From an uncultured Solirubrobacter sp. (lineage in GTDB: Bacteria > Actinomycetota > Thermoleophilia > Solirubrobacterales > Solirubrobacteraceae), in contig CALMNS010000145.1 in the NCBI GenBank assembly GCA_937871635.1, positions 1-16,396 on the forward strand: DNA of 16,396 nucleotides. Reading direction: 5' to 3'. The position numbers were made by a program, and so were the translations under genes. Positions 13,642-16,396 of the stretch are shown piece by piece. The notes below the pieces were generated by a model. That model was given only the letters and a program-made list of their open reading frames with translations. It had not been told where the DNA came from and made no database searches. Position 1 is the first letter of the stretch; every line of letters begins with the position of its first letter.

Positions 13642-14246
13642 CGATCCGCGTGCTCCTCGCCGAGGACGACGAGCTAATCCGGGAGGCGCTCGCCGGGCTG
13701 CTCGAGCGCGAACCCGACCTCGAGGTCGTGGCCACCGCGGCCGACGGCCGGCAGGCCATCGATCGCGCCCTGCTCCACCGCCCCGACGTCGCCGTCGTCG
13801 ACCTCCAGATGCCGGCCGTGGACGGGATCGGCGTCATCACCGAGCTCGCGCGGCAGCTCCCGGCCTGCGCCGGCGTGATCCTCACCGGTCACGGCCGGCC
13901 GCACGTGCTGCGCCAAGCCCTGACCTCCGGTGCGCGCGGCTTCCTCGCCAAGGGCGCGCCCGGGACGGCCCTCGCCGACGTCGTGCGCCGCGTCCACGCA
14001 GGTCAGCGCTACGTGGATCCGATCCTCGCCGCCGACGCGCTCACCGCGCCCCCGTCCCCGTTGACTCCCCGCGAGGCCGAGGTGCTGAAGGTCGCGCGTG
14101 AGGATCGGTCGATCCGCGAGGTCGCGCGGGCGGTGTTCCTCTCGCCCGGCACGGTCCGCAACTACCTCAGCGCCATCACCCAGAAGCTGGGGGCCGAGTC
14201 GCGCGCGGAGGCCTACCGGATCGCCCGCGACAACGGCTGGATCTGA
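13638..14246 (+). CDS. NarL/FixJ-family response regulator
   Basis: This 202-residue regulator has a receiver domain (residues 1-120) with acidic pair D10-D11, phospho-acceptor D55 in VAVVDLQMP, T83 and K105, all conserved. The C-terminal LuxR-type helix-turn-helix (about 143-200) contains LTPREAEVLKVAREDRSIREVA and VRNYLSAITQKLGAESR. It should bind DNA after phosphorylation by the adjacent kinase, with which it overlaps by four bases. No target can be named from the sequence; the divergent DedA-like gene at 11604-12377 is a candidate. Its stop lies eight bases from the stop of the sigma factor gene on the opposite strand, with little room for separate terminators. Confidence 0.95.
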   Translation: MTIRVLLAEDDELIREALAGLLEREPDLEVVATAADGRQAIDRALLHRPDVAVVDLQMPAVDGIGVITELARQLPACAGVILTGHGRPHVLRQALTSGARGFLAKGAPGTALADVVRRVHAGQRYVDPILAADALTAPPSPLTPREAEVLKVAREDRSIREVARAVFLSPGTVRNYLSAITQKLGAESRAEAYRIARDNGWI

Positions 14247-14254
14247 TCGGGTCG

Positions 14255-15517
14255 CTACGCGGAGCAGCCCGCGATGCGCTTGAGCACCACGGAGCGCTCC
14301 CGGGCGTTCTCCGTCAGCGCGAGGGCGCGCCCGAACTCGGCGCGCGCGTCGGCGAGCCGGCCCAGCTTCTCGAGCAGGTCGCCCCGCACGGTCGGGAGCA
14401 GGTGGTAGGCGCTCAGCGCCGGCTCGTCGGCGAGGTCGTCGACCAGCCGCAGTGCGGGAGCGGGCCCGTACGCCATGCCGACCGCGACCGCGCGATTGAG
14501 CTCCACCACCGGCGACGGCGCGACCTGGGCGAGGCCGTCGTAGAGGGCGACGATGCTCACCCAGTCGGTTTCCTCGGCCGTCCGGGCGCGCGCGTGGCAG
14601 GCGGCGATCGCGGCCTGCAGCGTGTACGTGCCCACCGCCCCGCCCGTCGCGTACGCGCGCTCGAGCGCGACGAGCCCGCGGCCGACGAGCATCCAGTCCC
14701 AGCGCGAGCGGTCCTGGTCGAGCAGGAGGATCGGCTCACCGTCCGGACCGACCCGCGCGCGGGCGCGCGACGCCTGCAGCTCCATCAGCGCGGACAACCC
14801 GTGCACCTCCGGCTCCCGCGGCAGCAGCGGCGCGAGCATGCGACCGAGCCGGAGCCCCTCCTGGAGGAGCTCGGGGCGCAGCCACTCGTCGCCGGCGGTG
14901 GCGGCGTAGCCCTCGTTGAAGATCAGGTAGATCGCCTCCAGCACCGAGGCGAGCCGCTCGGGCAGCTCGCCGTGCTCGGGTACCTCGATCGGGACGCGGG
15001 CGGCGGCGAGCGTGCGCCTCGCGCGCACGATGCGCTGCTGCACGGTGGCCTCCGGCACCAGGTACGCGCGGGCGATCTCCCGGGTCGTCAGCCCCGCGAG
15101 CAGCCGCAACGTGAGCGCCACGCGCGCCTCCAGCGAGAGCACCGGATGGCACGCGGTGAAGATGAGGCGCAGGACGTCATCGTCGAACGGGTCGGCGGCC
15201 TCGGCGGCGAGGTCGGGCAGATCCGCCTCGCCGCGCCGCTCGAGGTCGCGCCCCAGCTCCTCGGTCTTTCGCCGATGCACGTCGGCGCGCCGCAGGCGGT
15301 CGATCGCGCGGTGCTTGGCGGTGGCCATGAGCCAGGCGCCCGGGTTGTCCGGGACGCCCGCCTCGGGCCACTGCTCGAGCGCCGCCACGAGCGCCTCCTG
15401 CGCGAGGTCCTCGGCGAGGCCGACGTCGCGCACGAAGCGGGCGAGGCCCGCGACGAGCCGGGTGGACTCGATCCGCCAGACGGCGTCGATCGTGCGCGTG
15501 ACGTCGGCGGCCGCCAC
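14255..15517 (-). CDS. ECF42-type sigma factor with C-terminal TPR-like extension
   Basis: This 420-residue protein has sigma region 2 at about residues 1-80 (FVRDVGLAEDLAQEALVAAL, then NPGAWLMATAKHRAIDRLRR), sigma region 4 at about 115-175 (LTTREIARAYLVPEATVQQR), and a C-terminal all-helical extension of about 240 residues. This layout is the ECF42 group, in which the extension substitutes for a separate anti-sigma factor and the neighbour is a DGPF/YCII protein. GTG 15517 starts four bases after the stop of that neighbour on the same strand, so the two form an operon. A matching ECF42-type promoter lies before the partner gene. The signal that activates ECF42 proteins is not known to me. 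Confidence 0.95.
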   Translation of the reverse strand: MAAADVTRTIDAVWRIESTRLVAGLARFVRDVGLAEDLAQEALVAALEQWPEAGVPDNPGAWLMATAKHRAIDRLRRADVHRRKTEELGRDLERRGEADLPDLAAEAADPFDDDVLRLIFTACHPVLSLEARVALTLRLLAGLTTREIARAYLVPEATVQQRIVRARRTLAAARVPIEVPEHGELPERLASVLEAIYLIFNEGYAATAGDEWLRPELLQEGLRLGRMLAPLLPREPEVHGLSALMELQASRARARVGPDGEPILLLDQDRSRWDWMLVGRGLVALERAYATGGAVGTYTLQAAIAACHARARTAEETDWVSIVALYDGLAQVAPSPVVELNRAVAVGMAYGPAPALRLVDDLADEPALSAYHLLPTVRGDLLEKLGRLADARAEFGRALALTENARERSVVLKRIAGCSA

Positions 15518-15521
15518 CCGG

Positions 15522-15950
15522 CTATCTCGCTTCGGTCTGGGCGCGCAGGGCGGCCTCCCGCTCGCGCAGCTCCGGCGTGAGCTCGTCGCCGAAGTCGTCG
15601 TCCTCGAACACGGGGCGGATCTCGACGATCGCCGTGTCGGCGCCGTCGTCGGGCGCCGGCATCCGCTTGACCCACTCGACCGCCTCGTCGAGCGACTTGA
15701 CCTCCCAGACCCAGTAGCCGGCCAGCAGCTCCTTCGTCTCGGCGAACGGGCCGTCGATGACCTTGCGCTCGTTGCCGGTGAACGCCACCCGCACGCCCTT
15801 CGCGGACGGGTGCAGACCCTCGCCGGCGAGCATGACCCCCGCCTTCACGAGCTCCTCGTTGTAGGTGGTCATATCCGAGAGCAGCTTCTCACTCGGCATC
15901 TCGCCGCGCTCGGACTGCTCGTTCGCCTTGATCATCACCATGACGCGCAT
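15522..15950 (-). CDS. DGPF/YCII-domain protein, partner of the ECF42 sigma factor
   Basis: This 142-residue protein has the YCII-related alpha/beta fold: MRVMVMIKANEQSERGEMPS at the N-terminus, GEGLHPSAKGVRV near residues 43-56, then the family motif DGPF at 66-69 within VIDGPFAETKELLAGYWVWE. Members are called DGPF proteins and are regularly encoded beside ECF42 sigma factors; an input or signalling role is proposed, and no enzyme activity is certain. The start ATG 15950 has GAGGAGG at 15959-15965 about eight bases upstream. A longer reading from 16055 is possible in frame but crosses the promoter at 15997-16023 and lacks a ribosome-binding site, so I reject it. A charged C-terminal tail of about 30 residues follows the core. 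Confidence 0.94.
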   Translation of the reverse strand: MRVMVMIKANEQSERGEMPSEKLLSDMTTYNEELVKAGVMLAGEGLHPSAKGVRVAFTGNERKVIDGPFAETKELLAGYWVWEVKSLDEAVEWVKRMPAPDDGADTAIVEIRPVFEDDDFGDELTPELREREAALRAQTEAR

Positions 15951-15996
15951 CTTGCCGTCCTCCTCGGTAGGGGTCGCTTCGACTTCTACCTCGTAC

Positions 15997-16023
15997 GTCG
16001 AGCGAGCCCGACGGAAATCGACA
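15997..16023 (-). promoter_or_regulatory. ECF42-type promoter for the DGPF/sigma operon
   Basis: On the minus strand TGTCGA (complement of 16018-16023) is followed, after exactly 17 bases, by CGAC (complement of 15997-16000). From memory, this is the reported ECF42 consensus: TGTCGA at -35 and CG(A/T)C at -10. Transcription would begin near 15990, leaving a leader of about 40 bases that carries the GAGGAGG ribosome-binding site of the DGPF gene. The operon would thus be controlled by its own sigma factor. Confidence 0.65.
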
Positions 16024-16065
16024 CGGCCTCGAGGACGTTCCGTGAGCCTCGGCACCCGCCCTTCC

Positions 16066-16095
16066 TTGACGTATCAAACTAGCTTGATGTACTGT
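16066..16095 (+). promoter_or_regulatory. Promoter of the ArsR-family gene with operator in the spacer
   Basis: TTGACG (16066-16071) and TACTGT (16090-16095) are 18 bases apart. The spacer is filled by ATCAA-N6-TTGAT (16073-16088), a 16-base inverted repeat centred on CTAG, of the form bound by ArsR/SmtB repressors. The -10 ends seven bases before GTG 16103, so the message is probably leaderless. Binding there by the encoded protein would block transcription. Confidence 0.7.
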
Positions 16096-16102
16096 CCGGG
16101 CC

Positions 16103-16396
16103 GTGGTCGTCACGACCCGAGCCGACGCGCCCTCCCCTCCGCGGTTCCTGCGGCTCGCCGGCCACCCGCTGCGCTGGCGGCTGCTGAGCGAGCTGGCGCG
16201 CAGCGATCGGCGTGTCGGCGAGCTGTGCGAGCTGGCCGGGCAGCCTCAGAGCCTGGTCTCCTACCACCTGCGCCAGCTGCGCGACGGCGGAGTGGTCTCG
16301 GCGCGTCGCAGCCTCGCCGACGGCCGCGACACCTACTACCTGCTCGAGCTGGCGCGCTGCGGCGAGCTGCTCGGCAGCGCCGGCGCCGCGCTGCAC
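16103..16396 (+). CDS. ArsR-family regulator, N-terminal part, running off the window
   Basis: From GTG 16103 the frame is open for 98 codons to the window end. The product has an ArsR/SmtB winged helix: RFLRLAGHPLRWRLLSELAR (residues 14-33), the recognition part SLVSYHLRQLRDGGVVSARR (50-69) and the wing LADGRDTYYLLEL (71-83). The end (LLGSAGAAL) resembles the point where some actinobacterial ArsR proteins continue into a low-molecular-weight phosphatase or arsenate-reductase domain, but that part is outside the window. No N-terminal metal-site cysteine pair (C-x-C) is present; C42 (LCELAG) and C86 are the only cysteines seen. The promoter and operator lie directly upstream, and the gene is divergent from the ECF42 operon. 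Arsenic response is a guess from the family. Confidence 0.88.
   Translation, partial: MVVTTRADAPSPPRFLRLAGHPLRWRLLSELARSDRRVGELCELAGQPQSLVSYHLRQLRDGGVVSARRSLADGRDTYYLLELARCGELLGSAGAALH

Noticed and set aside
15951..16055. N-terminal extension of the DGPF protein to 16055
   Set aside because: It would run through the ECF42-type promoter and lacks a ribosome-binding site, whereas ATG 15950 has GAGGAGG at the right distance and begins the family's usual N-terminus.
1..16396. Insertion sequence, integrase, tRNA or attachment site that would mark a genomic island
   Set aside because: No transposase or integrase motif, no tRNA-like cloverleaf and no long direct repeats were found by eye.

Overview
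The window is GC-rich bacterial DNA with many GTG starts, ATGA/GTGA gene overlaps and several genes whose start codon sits 6-7 bases after a -10-like box, as expected of leaderless transcripts. Together with the small secreted four-cysteine protein, an ECF42-type sigma factor with a DGPF partner, and the actinobacterial style of the regulators, this suggests an actinobacterium, perhaps of the Thermoleophilia/Solirubrobacterales. That placement is inference from gene content, not proof. No rRNA, tRNA, insertion sequence or CRISPR array was seen.

Layout. (1) 1-917: the end of an iron-siderophore-type ABC permease and its ATPase, followed by a small secreted protein (997-1380). (2) 1642-5629: the most unusual part, an apparent operon on the plus strand. 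It has a promoter with an overlapping inverted repeat, two tiny single-span membrane ORFs (30 and 28 aa), a 107-aa two-span membrane protein, a 14-span DHA2 drug-type exporter, a Tat-exported three-domain multicopper oxidase and a membrane-anchored cupredoxin, ending in a perfect 14-bp hairpin. A TetR gene with its own palindrome follows. (3) 6542-8556: a RidA-like protein lacking the catalytic arginine, then an F420H2:NADP-oxidoreductase-like gene divergent from a second TetR, with a perfect 7-2-7 operator between them. (4) 8566-8979: two decayed genes (GNAT acetyltransferase and VOC/glyoxalase). (5) 9124-12377, minus strand: a GNAT enzyme, a membrane GGDEF/HD-GYP protein and a DedA/VTT-like membrane protein. 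(6) 12487-14246, plus strand: a histidine kinase/response regulator pair of the DesK/NarL type. (7) 14255-16396: an ECF42-type sigma factor with its DGPF/YCII partner, preceded by a matching ECF42-type promoter, and divergently an ArsR-family regulator with an operator inside its promoter, running off the window end.

How the parts work together. In the copper operon, the exporter, oxidase and cupredoxin are translationally linked. The simplest reading is an envelope redox/efflux module: the exporter moves a compound out, or the oxidase oxidises a phenolic or Cu(I) substrate outside, with the cupredoxin carrying electrons, and the small membrane proteins possibly serving as assembly or anchoring subunits. 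This is a hypothesis. The rest is a set of compact regulator-plus-target units (TetR/oxidoreductase, kinase/regulator, sigma/DGPF, ArsR) typical of an accessory or rapidly rearranging chromosomal segment.
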